Origin: Oscillospiraceae bacterium
GTDB taxonomy: Bacteria; Bacillota; Clostridia; Saccharofermentanales; Saccharofermentanaceae
Assembly: GCA_015069205.1 (NCBI GenBank)
Contig: SVIZ01000002.1
Span: forward strand, 62,001 to 126,000
Direction: 5' to 3'
DNA length: 64,000 nucleotides
Positions 41,667 to 50,407 of this stretch are shown here, piece by piece (within the stretch, counting starts at the first letter, position 1; every line of letters begins with the position of its first letter). Position numbers and translations under genes: made by a program. The notes beneath the pieces are model-generated. The model had not been told where the DNA came from. It saw only the letters and a list, made by a program, of their open reading frames with translations, and did no database searches.

Positions 41667-42953
41667 ATGAATAAGGGAATATTTAATAAAATAGTCAAAG
41701 CACTTGGCGGTTTTGGAATCGCCGGCTTGGTTGTCTCAACAATAGCAATATCTGTAAAAGCTGACGGTTATTCCGGCATTACGGTCGACGGTGATTTCAG
41801 TGACTGGGACAGCGTTACCAAGTATGACTGCTTAAGCGAGAGCAGCCGCGTAAATAACGTTGCAATGGTCTGGGACGGCGACTGGATCTACATTTACATG
41901 GATGAGGTCCAGCAAAATTCAGCTTCCTGGTCAAGCGACACACACAACACTCACGGTCAGTTCAACATCAAGACAGATCTTGGTTATGTTTTGGTCGTAA
42001 CCGTAAGAGATAACGGTGCGGCAGGAAATATAATCGAAGTAACTGATGTTAAGACAAACGAGACTTATACGGCAGAAAACGGCGGAATAGAAGTTGCATT
42101 CAACAGTGATTATTCCGTATGGGGAGCTCCTACCCTCACAGAGATCGCAATCCCTTCAAGCCTTCTTCCGCAGTATTCTTCAACGATTAATTTCGGATAC
42201 TATCTCGGCGGAGACATAATAACTGACGTTGCTGATGCAAGCGGCATCATTATCGATGATCCCGACGATCCGACACCTACACCCGCACCTTACAATGACG
42301 GTTCGGAAATCGTAATCGATGGTGATTATCACGATTGGGACTACTATCCGGTAATCACGATCCAGTACGATTCATCCGGTATGGAAAACACATATAACGA
42401 CGCTGACGGCTCCATCTATCAGAGAGACGGCGACGCTTATGTTCACTGCATCGCCAACGAATTCAGCAAGCAGGATACAGGCTATAAGTATGGCTCCGAG
42501 TTCCTGGAAGTAACGGTTCTTTTCGGATATTCCCATACAAAGCTCATCGCAGTTGAGTTAGGTCCTGACGGCAGCCTCGACTGGAGTTTGCATGATAAAG
42601 CGACTTCGCTTTCTGAAGGCACACATCACTATGCGTTATTCTATTTCGCAGATTCGCAGGCATCTACAAGCATCTATGATATACAGTCCGGTGACCACTA
42701 TCTTGGTGAGATGTATGTCACTGTCGGAGAACATCAGGATGAGACAGAGTTCTGGTTTGACATTGCCGCCCTTGCTGAATGCGGCGGGATCGAACCTGAT
42801 GAGTCACAGTCCATATTCGTTCACTTCCACAGAGTCGGCTGGCCGATGCTTGAGACATCGGGTGTATCGACAGGTCCTGTTTTCGTAGCACTGTTATCAA
42901 CAGTTGCGGCAGGCTCTTATCTCACCCTTAATCGCAGAAAGAAGGCCGGATGA
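41667..42953 (+). CDS. Firmicu-CTERM surface protein, XrtG substrate
   Basis: A 428-residue exported protein. An N-terminal signal helix (about 8-33) is followed by two related beta-rich modules, each starting with an equivalent motif: ITVDGDFSDWDSV near 43 and IVIDGDYHDWDYY near 213. They are separated by a DPDDPTPTPAP linker. The C-terminus has the tripartite Firmicu-CTERM form: GVSTGP, a hydrophobic helix (VFVALLSTVAAGSYLTL) and basic RRKKAG. It immediately precedes and overlaps the exosortase gene by four bases, which supports the substrate assignment. GGAGG lies before the ATG at 41667. Confidence 0.9.
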   Translation: MNKGIFNKIVKALGGFGIAGLVVSTIAISVKADGYSGITVDGDFSDWDSVTKYDCLSESSRVNNVAMVWDGDWIYIYMDEVQQNSASWSSDTHNTHGQFNIKTDLGYVLVVTVRDNGAAGNIIEVTDVKTNETYTAENGGIEVAFNSDYSVWGAPTLTEIAIPSSLLPQYSSTINFGYYLGGDIITDVADASGIIIDDPDDPTPTPAPYNDGSEIVIDGDYHDWDYYPVITIQYDSSGMENTYNDADGSIYQRDGDAYVHCIANEFSKQDTGYKYGSEFLEVTVLFGYSHTKLIAVELGPDGSLDWSLHDKATSLSEGTHHYALFYFADSQASTSIYDIQSGDHYLGEMYVTVGEHQDETEFWFDIAALAECGGIEPDESQSIFVHFHRVGWPMLETSGVSTGPVFVALLSTVAAGSYLTLNRRKKAG

Positions 42954-43579
42954 TATATGTAGTCGCTGCCGCCGCAATCGGTTTGTGGGTATGGCTCCTC
43001 CGTGTACTTCGAAAAGCAGGACTTAAGTTCTGGAGATACCTTTTAGGTTCCTGCGGAATCTTTCTCATCCTTCTCATACTCGTAAGACCATGGTTGGTTT
43101 TGCCTCTGGCAAGACTCATTGCGGCCATCGCCGGCATATTCGGAAAAGTAACCGGTTTTTACCAGGCTTACTACCGTTACGGCGTAATCTTCATCGAATC
43201 ACTTAACGGTGCGATCACGGTCAATATCGATCTTGAGTGTTCAGGCTTTATCGAGATATCGGCATTCATATCGCTTCTTGCATTCTACGGAATCTATAAC
43301 ATTCCGGAGCGTATCTATATAGGTGTTATCGGCACGCTTTACACGATGCTTACCAACGCTTTGAGAATTGCCGTTATATGTACCATGATCCATTTCCTCG
43401 GAACGGATTACTACTATGTCGCACACACGATCGTAGGAAGGATCGTTTTCTATGTGCTTCAGGTAATACTGTACTTCTATATATTTACCAAGCCGCATGT
43501 CCTTAAGATGAAGACGGGCGACTTCGGTTACAACAAGAAAGAGGAAATAACTTCAAAGAGCGGGGGAGATGCCCAATGA
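42950..43579 (+). CDS. xrtG: Exosortase family protein XrtG
   Basis: A 209-residue membrane protease/transpeptidase of the exosortase family, Gram-positive type XrtG. About six helices are visible. The catalytic residues are in place: Cys97 in LECSGF, Arg139 in TNALRIAV, His159 in AHTIVGR. It should cleave the CTERM tail of the preceding protein and attach the product to an unknown acceptor. It overlaps its neighbours by 4 bases on both sides. Confidence 0.93.
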   Translation: MIYVVAAAAIGLWVWLLRVLRKAGLKFWRYLLGSCGIFLILLILVRPWLVLPLARLIAAIAGIFGKVTGFYQAYYRYGVIFIESLNGAITVNIDLECSGFIEISAFISLLAFYGIYNIPERIYIGVIGTLYTMLTNALRIAVICTMIHFLGTDYYYVAHTIVGRIVFYVLQVILYFYIFTKPHVLKMKTGDFGYNKKEEITSKSGGDAQ

Positions 43580-44958
43580 ACCAGTTCATGACGCACATCC
43601 TTAACCCGTTCTTTTACTGGCTTGCGTGGATCATTATCCCGCTCCTCGTAGAAGTACTTCCTTCAATCGGATCATTCTTTGTGCTTCTCCATCAGAAGCA
43701 TAAGAAGTCTAAGATGGAAAGACCGGCTATCTGGCCTGACATCGTTCTCATCATCCCGGTCTACAATTCCGAGGACAGCCTTGAGGAATGCCTCGAATCG
43801 ATTAACAAGAGCGATTATCCCAACGAGCACATGGAAATCTATCTCGTTAATAACATGAGCCAGGACAAGAGCTTCGATGCTTTTGCAAGAGCGCAGGAAC
43901 AGTTCCCGACACTCCGTATGAACTGGCTCAATTCCGGTCAGGGAAAATCAAGAGCTTTGAACCTTGCCATATACAACAGTAAGGGTACATATCTCATCAA
44001 CATCGACTCAGACGGATACCTCGAAAGATATGCTATTTCCAACATGGTCCTCTATCTTGAGAATCACCGTGAATATACCTGCCTTACGGGTTCCATTCTC
44101 ATAAGACCAGACAAGATCGAGAAGTATAAGTCTTTCAAATCAAGACTTTTCAGAAGGATAGAGTTCTGTGAATACGCACAGGCATTCCTTGCCGGAAGGA
44201 ATTTCGACTCCGAGACAAACTCGATGTACACTTTGTCCGGTGCTTTCTCCGCATTCAGAATGAGCTCCATCCGCAAGTCGCATCTTTACAATACGGAGAC
44301 TATCTCGGAGGATACCGAGATCACTTTCCAGATGAGATATATCCAGAAACAGAAGGTCGGCATATGTGTTGACGCAATCTATTTCACGGATCCCATTGAG
44401 GGTGTAAACAAGCTTTACACACAGCGCCAGCGCTGGCAGAGAGGATCTCTTGAAGTCGCAAGACTTTATCCGCAGAGTAAATTAAGGCCCTGGAGATTTG
44501 CTACGGATACAAATATCCACACATTGCTTTTCGACCACACATTCGCATTCCCGAGAATGATCTGGTATCTCGCCTTGATCGTGCTTATGGCATATGGTTA
44601 TTCGAGCACAACGGTATTGCTGTCCATGGGTGCTATTTTCGCGTTCTACATCGTATGCGGATACATGTATTTCTATATCGGACAGTATCTGTTAAAGCCT
44701 TTCCCTGACATAAGGTCATACTATCTGAGGCAATGGGCCGTCGTAGCTCTCCTGCCTTTCTATAACTTCGTTGTTTTCTTTATAAGACTTGCAGGAATCA
44801 TCAACAGTATCAATACAAAGAGCAGCTGGAAGACCGACACTCTTACAAGGGAATTCGAGAAATTCCGTCTCGCTGCAAGAGAGCAGCTCGGCAAGATATC
44901 GGACTTCATTAAGAGATTTAGAGAGTTAGTCAATAACGAGGAAGAGTATTATGAATAA
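43576..44958 (+). CDS. XrtG-associated family 2 glycosyltransferase
   Basis: A 460-residue membrane glycosyltransferase of the type always found next to XrtG. N-terminal helix (about 13-35), GT2 domain with IIPVYNSEDSLEECL, IDSDGYLE (the DxD region), ISEDTEITF and the QRQRWQRGS motif (QxxRW, a mark of processive enzymes). Three C-terminal helices (about 315-420) follow. It could build the sugar polymer to which XrtG substrates are joined, or glycosylate them. It overlaps the next gene by 8 bases. Confidence 0.92.
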   Translation: MNQFMTHILNPFFYWLAWIIIPLLVEVLPSIGSFFVLLHQKHKKSKMERPAIWPDIVLIIPVYNSEDSLEECLESINKSDYPNEHMEIYLVNNMSQDKSFDAFARAQEQFPTLRMNWLNSGQGKSRALNLAIYNSKGTYLINIDSDGYLERYAISNMVLYLENHREYTCLTGSILIRPDKIEKYKSFKSRLFRRIEFCEYAQAFLAGRNFDSETNSMYTLSGAFSAFRMSSIRKSHLYNTETISEDTEITFQMRYIQKQKVGICVDAIYFTDPIEGVNKLYTQRQRWQRGSLEVARLYPQSKLRPWRFATDTNIHTLLFDHTFAFPRMIWYLALIVLMAYGYSSTTVLLSMGAIFAFYIVCGYMYFYIGQYLLKPFPDIRSYYLRQWAVVALLPFYNFVVFFIRLAGIINSINTKSSWKTDTLTREFEKFRLAAREQLGKISDFIKRFRELVNNEEEYYE

Positions 44959-45994
44959 GCAATCGAAGAAAGCACTGATCATGATGACTGTCGCGGTCAT
45001 GCTGATGGCCACTGTCCTCACGGCATTCGCAGTCTGGCAGATCCACAATTACGAGCAGGGCGTAGCCGAGCTCTATGCACAGGAGCAGGACGGCTACGTT
45101 GAGATCGTCGCAAGACAGATCGAACTCTATGGTGACATCGCAGGCGATGCGTTCGTTGAAGACACGATCGAGATGCTCGACTCCACATCACAGCGTTACT
45201 GGACACTCGATAACTCAGAATACTTCCTCTTCGTTAAGAGTATCAGTGAGACTAACGTTTATAAGACTTTCTCAACAGACACTTTCTATAACACACAAAG
45301 TGCGCAGTCTTTCCTGAGCACACTCGTCCAGGGAAAAGTTAAGCACGCGATAATCTCTCTTGAAGGCACGAAGTATGTCGCATCGGGAATCATTTTCGAG
45401 TACAACGGCACGGAATACAGACTCTGCCTTCTCACCGATTACGACATCATGCTCACGAACAACGCGTACCTGAGCAGCAAGCTTTATCTCCTGATCGTGC
45501 TCATCCTGCTTATCGCGCTTCTTATTATCGCGGTTATCTATTTCACGATGAAGCTTATCGAAGCAAGGAAAAAAGTTGACAGCATCAAGGCAGTCAACAC
45601 CGAACTTAATAACTATATCGACTATCTCGATAACGTAGTCATGGGAAGAAACCAGGCATCGATCATAACCGGTGAGGGAAGGATCATGAGACTTCTTCAC
45701 AGGATCGACGAGAGAAGGATCTACCCGTGCGCATTTGTCAGGATAAAGCTTGAGACAGGCGCCATGATGAGCTTCTACGAGAAGAACAGCAAGCTCCTGG
45801 GCGACGATGTCGTATGGCTCAGATACTGCAAGGACGGCTTCATGCTCCTCTTCGGTGTAAGGACCGCTGAGCAGGCAATGAAGATCATCGAGAGCAAGAT
45901 CCCGGAAGCAGAGATTCCGGAAGATATTCTCGCATACAACACTGATGACGATCTTAACGCAACAGGGCTTTACGAAGCTTTGGTCAACGCATAA
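44951..45994 (+). CDS. Membrane sensor-like protein of the XrtG locus
   Basis: A 347-residue protein with TM1 (about 8-28, ALIMMTVAVMLMATVLTAF), an extracytoplasmic domain of about 145 residues resembling a Cache-type sensor fold, and TM2 (about 178-200, YLLIVLILLIALLIIAVIYF). The cytoplasmic region has a short coiled coil and a 110-residue domain. That domain has the outline of a degenerate GGDEF fold (CAFVRIKLETGAMMSFYEKN ... VVWLRYCKDGFMLLFG), with no GGDEF signature and so no expected cyclase activity. It probably senses or regulates synthesis by the adjacent glycosyltransferase. Confidence 0.82.
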   Translation: MNKQSKKALIMMTVAVMLMATVLTAFAVWQIHNYEQGVAELYAQEQDGYVEIVARQIELYGDIAGDAFVEDTIEMLDSTSQRYWTLDNSEYFLFVKSISETNVYKTFSTDTFYNTQSAQSFLSTLVQGKVKHAIISLEGTKYVASGIIFEYNGTEYRLCLLTDYDIMLTNNAYLSSKLYLLIVLILLIALLIIAVIYFTMKLIEARKKVDSIKAVNTELNNYIDYLDNVVMGRNQASIITGEGRIMRLLHRIDERRIYPCAFVRIKLETGAMMSFYEKNSKLLGDDVVWLRYCKDGFMLLFGVRTAEQAMKIIESKIPEAEIPEDILAYNTDDDLNATGLYEALVNA

Positions 45995-46008
45995 AGGAGG
46001 ATGAATCA

Positions 46009-46449
46009 ATGCTCAGATATTACAGGATTAAAGCTTATCTTAACGCAAGCCACTTCGTCGTTTTTGACGGCAAGAAGGGCGATACGCATCCTCATACATG
46101 GGAGTTCGTTGCCACGGTCTATACGACAGGCAGCAACATCATAAAGTTCACTGAACCTGAGAAGATGATCATGAAGGTTTTCGAACCTTATCAGAACCAG
46201 GTCATGAACGAGATCGAACCGTTCAATGCGATCATTCCTTCACTTGAGAACATGACGGAATTCTTCGCAAAGCAGATTGCTGAAACGGTTAAGCCCATCG
46301 AATATCACTTAAGAAGATTTGAAGGCAGTGAGACACCTGTCAGAACATACGGCGTCAGATTCCCTGAAGCAGAGGGCATCGAAGATGAGAATGACGCAGA
46401 CGAAGTAGAAGCAGCTATTGGAAGACTGGAGAAGGGTTTTGAACTCTAA
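46009..46449 (+). CDS. 6-pyruvoyltetrahydropterin synthase-like protein of the XrtG locus
   Basis: A 146-residue protein with the PTPS/QueD fold pattern: ASHFV with His15 and DTHPHTWEF with His27 and His29, the three zinc ligands. The usual catalytic Cys region after the first His is absent, and the C-terminal block YHLRRFEGSETPVRTYGV is typical of the XrtG-associated subgroup. It is therefore unlikely to be a queuosine or pterin enzyme; its job in the locus is unknown. AAGGAGG lies before the ATG. Confidence 0.88.
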   Translation: MLRYYRIKAYLNASHFVVFDGKKGDTHPHTWEFVATVYTTGSNIIKFTEPEKMIMKVFEPYQNQVMNEIEPFNAIIPSLENMTEFFAKQIAETVKPIEYHLRRFEGSETPVRTYGVRFPEAEGIEDENDADEVEAAIGRLEKGFEL

Positions 46450-48937
46450 GACTAAGAACATCGTTGTCGCGGTAATAAGCGTCATATTAAACATCGCAGT
46501 AGCTTTAGGCGTCATCTGGGCCGTAAGCAGAAGCGGTGTTCTTATCAAGGGTTCCGACTCCATGTACCACATTTACCGCGGCGACTGGATATTGAATTCG
46601 ATCGAAGCAGGAGACAAGTGGCCCCTTTATAATCCGGTCTGGTATAACGGCGTAGAACTCATGCGTTACTGGCCTCCCGTAGCCGCATATCTCATGGCTT
46701 TCTGCCAGTTTGTCGCAAGAAGTCTTCCTTCCATATTCACGGATAATTATGTTTTCGAAGGATTCGCAGTATTCTGCGGAATCGTCTATCTTTTGGGAGC
46801 TCTCACATGGAACATCGCAGGCTTCGTTAAGAAGAGACCTGTTACAGGCATGATCTTCGGTATCCTGTGGTTCTTCATGCCGCAGAGCTTACATGTTCTT
46901 TTTGCAGAAGGTAACCTCCCGCGAAGCATCATCATGGCTATATTCCCGCTGGCATTCTTATTCATCAATGAATACCTGAAGAAGGGCGGAGTAAAGAACT
47001 TCATTGGAACCGCAGTCGCTTTTGCGCTGATGTGCGCATGCCACGTCGGTTACTCGGGCATGGTCGCTATCGCTTGGCTCATCTATCTTTTGGTTTACAG
47101 ATTCTGCTGCTTTACGGGCATGAACAAGATCCAGAAATCAGGCAAAAGAGATCTGGAACTTATCGTTGCCGTAATATGCGGTTTTGCCTTTATCGGTGTC
47201 ATATTGTTCCCGTCACTAAAGGGCGGACTTGCATCCAACACATCCAACGCAAGCCAGGCAGCAGAAGGCTTTTTCCAGAGCATACTGATCACGCTTAACC
47301 CTATTGGAAAACTTAAGGGCGGATTTACCACATCCTACTTTGGTATCGTCTCATTCCTGCTCGCAGCATTTGGTGCCGTAGCAAGCAAGAGACGTGCACG
47401 TGTCGGATTCATTACAGCGCTCATCATCGTATTGCTCACAACGAAAACTGCAGCACCGGTATTCCAGCTGCTACCCGGCGGTTCACTTATGTGGATGATG
47501 CGTTTCATGCAGATTGCTGCCGCAATGATCTTCTTCTCGATGCTTGAATGGGACAGCCTTAAAAAGCCCATACTTGCTGTCATCATCGCTTTGCTTGCAG
47601 TCGACTGCGGAATATGTGTTAAGACATTCGTTCCCGTTAAGGGTGAGAAGACAGTAGTCAGCAGCTACTTCGAAGAGCTCGCTGAAGATACGCTTATTGA
47701 TGAAGCAAAAGACGTGACAAAGAACCGTGTAGCACTTATCGACAGCGTTTTCCCTATGGTAAACGGCGTATTCTATTTCACCGATTACGAAGGCTCAGTC
47801 AACCAGTTGTTCGGACAGGGCTGGGAAGCTGCATCAACATCACTTCAGATTGCCCAGATCAACGAAGCATACGATAACGGTTACTACTATTTCATGTTCG
47901 ACAGACTCCTCGAGATGGGCTGCGACACGGTTATCGTTAAGAAAAATGCTGCAGCAGTTTACCATTATAACGAGACGGAAGCAGAAGCTGCGGCTGAATT
48001 AAGAGGATACACTAAAGAATATGATGAAGGCATTTATGTCGTATTCCACTACAACGGCATTGAAGGTGCTTACGGTACCATAACAAAGTACGACGGTATC
48101 GCGATTGGTAACGGTGCATACTACATCTCCATGATGTTCCCGACAATCTGTGAGGCACCGAGTGAATATATCGACGACTTCACGTTAGAAGAGCTCTCAA
48201 GCTATGAGACGATCTATCTTGACGGCTTCCTCTATCACGATGTCGAGAAAGCCGAAGACCTCATTACAAAGGCTTCCGAAGCAGGCACAAAGGTTTATGT
48301 TCTTGCTGATGGTATCCCCGAAAACTATGAGAGTAAGACCAACAGATTCTTAGGAGTCGAGTGCCAGTCCGTACAGTTCGATAACGGTTTCCCGGCATTC
48401 CAGACGACTAAGTTCGGTGAGATCGAGCTTGCATTGTTCCCTGATGAATTCAAGAACTGGAAGACAGTCTACATGAACGGCTTAACGGAAGTTCTCGGAT
48501 ACTCCGAAGTCCTTGATGAGCAGATGCCTTTCTGGGGTAAGGGAACTAACGATAACATCACATTCATAGGCTTCAACCTTACTTACTATTACTCACGCAC
48601 AAGAGACAGGAACGTCGGCGCCATCCTTGCAGGAATAATCGATGTAAGTGATCATGAAGTGCCGGAAAGGCAGATAGTTCCGCTCGATATCACATACGGC
48701 GATAACTCGATCACTATATATTCACCCGAGGATAACGTAAATACGTCGATTGCCGAGCATGATATCTTCAGGGGCGATTTCAGGACATTTAACAGACTGG
48801 TATTCGTCGACAAAGGCGAGACTGAGATCACATACAGTTATCCTTATCCCGTTCAGGGAATTCTTGTAACTCTTGCAGGTGTTGCGGTAGCGGCAGTAAT
48901 GGTGGTATATATCAGGAAAAAGAAGCCCGTTGATTAA
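46439..48937 (+). CDS. Large polytopic membrane protein of the XrtG locus
   Basis: About 832 residues. The first 400 contain roughly 11 membrane helices in a PMT/YfhO-like arrangement, with an early external motif KGSDSMYHIYRGDW and WPPVAAYLMAF typical of lipid-linked glycosyltransferases (GT-C fold). A 380-residue external beta-rich domain follows, then a final helix (about 805-825). The start is taken as TTG 46439, 7 bp after GGAG and overlapping the previous stop by 11 bases; a TTG at 46418 is the alternative. It completes the locus and may transfer sugar to the XrtG product. Confidence 0.85.
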   Translation: MNSKTKNIVVAVISVILNIAVALGVIWAVSRSGVLIKGSDSMYHIYRGDWILNSIEAGDKWPLYNPVWYNGVELMRYWPPVAAYLMAFCQFVARSLPSIFTDNYVFEGFAVFCGIVYLLGALTWNIAGFVKKRPVTGMIFGILWFFMPQSLHVLFAEGNLPRSIIMAIFPLAFLFINEYLKKGGVKNFIGTAVAFALMCACHVGYSGMVAIAWLIYLLVYRFCCFTGMNKIQKSGKRDLELIVAVICGFAFIGVILFPSLKGGLASNTSNASQAAEGFFQSILITLNPIGKLKGGFTTSYFGIVSFLLAAFGAVASKRRARVGFITALIIVLLTTKTAAPVFQLLPGGSLMWMMRFMQIAAAMIFFSMLEWDSLKKPILAVIIALLAVDCGICVKTFVPVKGEKTVVSSYFEELAEDTLIDEAKDVTKNRVALIDSVFPMVNGVFYFTDYEGSVNQLFGQGWEAASTSLQIAQINEAYDNGYYYFMFDRLLEMGCDTVIVKKNAAAVYHYNETEAEAAAELRGYTKEYDEGIYVVFHYNGIEGAYGTITKYDGIAIGNGAYYISMMFPTICEAPSEYIDDFTLEELSSYETIYLDGFLYHDVEKAEDLITKASEAGTKVYVLADGIPENYESKTNRFLGVECQSVQFDNGFPAFQTTKFGEIELALFPDEFKNWKTVYMNGLTEVLGYSEVLDEQMPFWGKGTNDNITFIGFNLTYYYSRTRDRNVGAILAGIIDVSDHEVPERQIVPLDITYGDNSITIYSPEDNVNTSIAEHDIFRGDFRTFNRLVFVDKGETEITYSYPYPVQGILVTLAGVAVAAVMVVYIRKKKPVD

Positions 48938-48997
48938 ATATAGACAATCTTCTATATTTAGATAATCGCTTTAATACGTTTATAACGGAGATATGTA

Positions 48998-49570
48998 ATG
49001 AACGAGTCAGGAAAAAACATAGTAAACGTTGTATTGTTTGAGCCCGAGATCCCTCAGAATACGGGTAATATCATGCGCACATGTGTTGCAACCGGTGCCG
49101 TTCTCCACATAATAGGACCTGTCGGATTTGACATAGATAATCCGGAATTCAGAAGAGCTTCAACCAACCACATCACATGGGCCGAATACACCCTTTACGA
49201 TTCGTGGCAGGACTTCGCCGACAAGAACGACGGTGAATATTTCTTCATGACACGTTACGGCAAGGTGCCGCCTTCAGATATCGACTTTAAGGCTGCATCA
49301 GAGAATGCCAACATCTATCTGATATTCGGCAAAGAGAGCACTGGAATCCCCGGCGAGATATTAAGAGCAAATCTTGACAGATGCTTCAGGATCCCGATGG
49401 CTGCAGACTGCAGATGTCTTAACGTTTCTAACGCGTGCGCAGTTGCTATCTACGAAGTACTCAGACAATTGAACTATCCCGGTCTTTCATTTACAGAAGA
49501 GCAGAAGGGCGAGGATTTTCTTGAAGAGAATTATTCTTACGACGAGACTTTAAGAAGAAAGCGCAAGTAA
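48998..49570 (+). CDS. trmL: tRNA (cytidine(34)-2'-O)-methyltransferase
   Basis: A 190-residue SPOUT methyltransferase that 2'-O-methylates the wobble base of certain tRNA-Leu. The N-terminal motif is LFEPEIPQNTGNIMRTC; the AdoMet-binding trefoil knot has IFGKESTGIPGEIL and FRIPMAADCRCLNVSNACAV. Length is slightly above the usual 155-170 because of a C-terminal tail. GGAG lies about 8 bp before the ATG. The gene is convergent with the next one, with a single base between stops. Confidence 0.94.
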   Translation: MNESGKNIVNVVLFEPEIPQNTGNIMRTCVATGAVLHIIGPVGFDIDNPEFRRASTNHITWAEYTLYDSWQDFADKNDGEYFFMTRYGKVPPSDIDFKAASENANIYLIFGKESTGIPGEILRANLDRCFRIPMAADCRCLNVSNACAVAIYEVLRQLNYPGLSFTEEQKGEDFLEENYSYDETLRRKRK

Positions 49571-49571
49571 A

Positions 49572-50102
49572 TCAGTAATTCAATTCTCCGGCAATCATTT
49601 CGATGATGAAAAGGATGGATATAAAAAGGCCTATGGAGGACATAATCAGTCCTGTGATAGCTCTTCCTTTACCTCCTGCATCCTTTTTTGCAACACCGAC
49701 GATCGAGAAGATAAGACCAGGGATGGCGGGCAGTATGTTAACCACCGGAATCCAGGCAGCACAAAGGGTAATGATACCTAGTACAAGGCCTACAGTAGCA
49801 GCGACGTTTACTCTCGTTCTGGTATTGTTGATGGGTGTGATTATTACCGGCTGCTGATAAACCGGCTGATAGATGGGCTGTGCCATTTGGACGGGCTGCT
49901 GGTATGCGGGCTGCTGGTATTGCGGTTGCTGATAAGGCTGATATGCCGTCTGTACAGGCTGAGCGATGGGCTGAACTGTTGCCTGAGGAGCCGGAGCGGG
50001 TGAGGGTGCAGCCGGAGCAGAGTCCCTAGGCGCGGGAGATCCGCAATTTGAGCAGAAAGCTTCACCGTCATTTATGAAAGAACCGCACGATTCGCAGTAC
50101 AT
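49572..50102 (-). CDS. Zinc-ribbon membrane protein with DUF4190-like tail, paralog 3
   Basis: A 176-residue protein: zinc ribbon CESCG...CSNCG (residues 3-22), a Pro/Gln/Tyr-rich linker (about 30-105; repeated QQPQYQQP and QPIYQPVYQQP), then two or three membrane helices (VAATVGLVLGIITLCAAWIPVV, ILPAIPGLIFSIVGVAKK, ITGLIMSSIGLFISILFII) of DUF4190 type. The start at 50102 is set by GGGGAGG 7 bp upstream. Function unknown; the zinc ribbon faces the cytoplasm. Confidence 0.85.
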   Translation of the reverse strand: MYCESCGSFINDGEAFCSNCGSPAPRDSAPAAPSPAPAPQATVQPIAQPVQTAYQPYQQPQYQQPAYQQPVQMAQPIYQPVYQQPVIITPINNTRTRVNVAATVGLVLGIITLCAAWIPVVNILPAIPGLIFSIVGVAKKDAGGKGRAITGLIMSSIGLFISILFIIEMIAGELNY

Positions 50103-50199
50103 AACAGACCTCCCCAAAAGTCTAAATAAAACTTAACTCATTCATTCTAACACAGAGAAATCATGGCTGTCTTGTGGGTATTTCGACTTCATGCTTCAG

Positions 50200-50311
50200 A
50201 AAATCACAGTAACCGTCATAGTGTACTGTGACTATTAGCGTGATTTTTGGATCAAGGATCGAAAAAATCACAGTATCTGTCACAGTGTACTGTGACTTTT
50301 TGCGGACTTTT
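50200..50311. repeat. 48-bp palindrome doublet (ATCACAGTAA family), locus B
   Basis: In the 305-base gap between two zinc-ribbon paralogs. Copy 1 at 50200-50247 starts AAAATCACAGTAA and ends TTAGCGTGATTTT. Copy 2 at 50264-50311 starts AAAATCACAGTA and holds the perfect 18-bp palindrome GTCACAGTGTACTGTGAC at its centre; its right arm has decayed. The copies start 64 bp apart, exactly as at 24652-24763, although the 16-base spacers differ. Confidence 0.9.
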
Positions 50312-50347
50312 TACCGGTATAACGTGAGGCTGCACCCTTAATCCCCC

Positions 50348-50372
50348 AAAAAACAGAGGTCATCTCTGTTTT
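50348..50372 (-). terminator. Terminator after zinc-ribbon paralog 2
   Basis: On the minus strand AAAACAGAG (50372-50364) pairs with CTCTGTTTT (50358-50350), continuing into two further T. It lies 36 bases after the stop at 50408. Confidence 0.8.
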
Positions 50373-50407
50373 GAGATAACCCCTGATAATTCAATTTGTG
50401 ATTTAAA

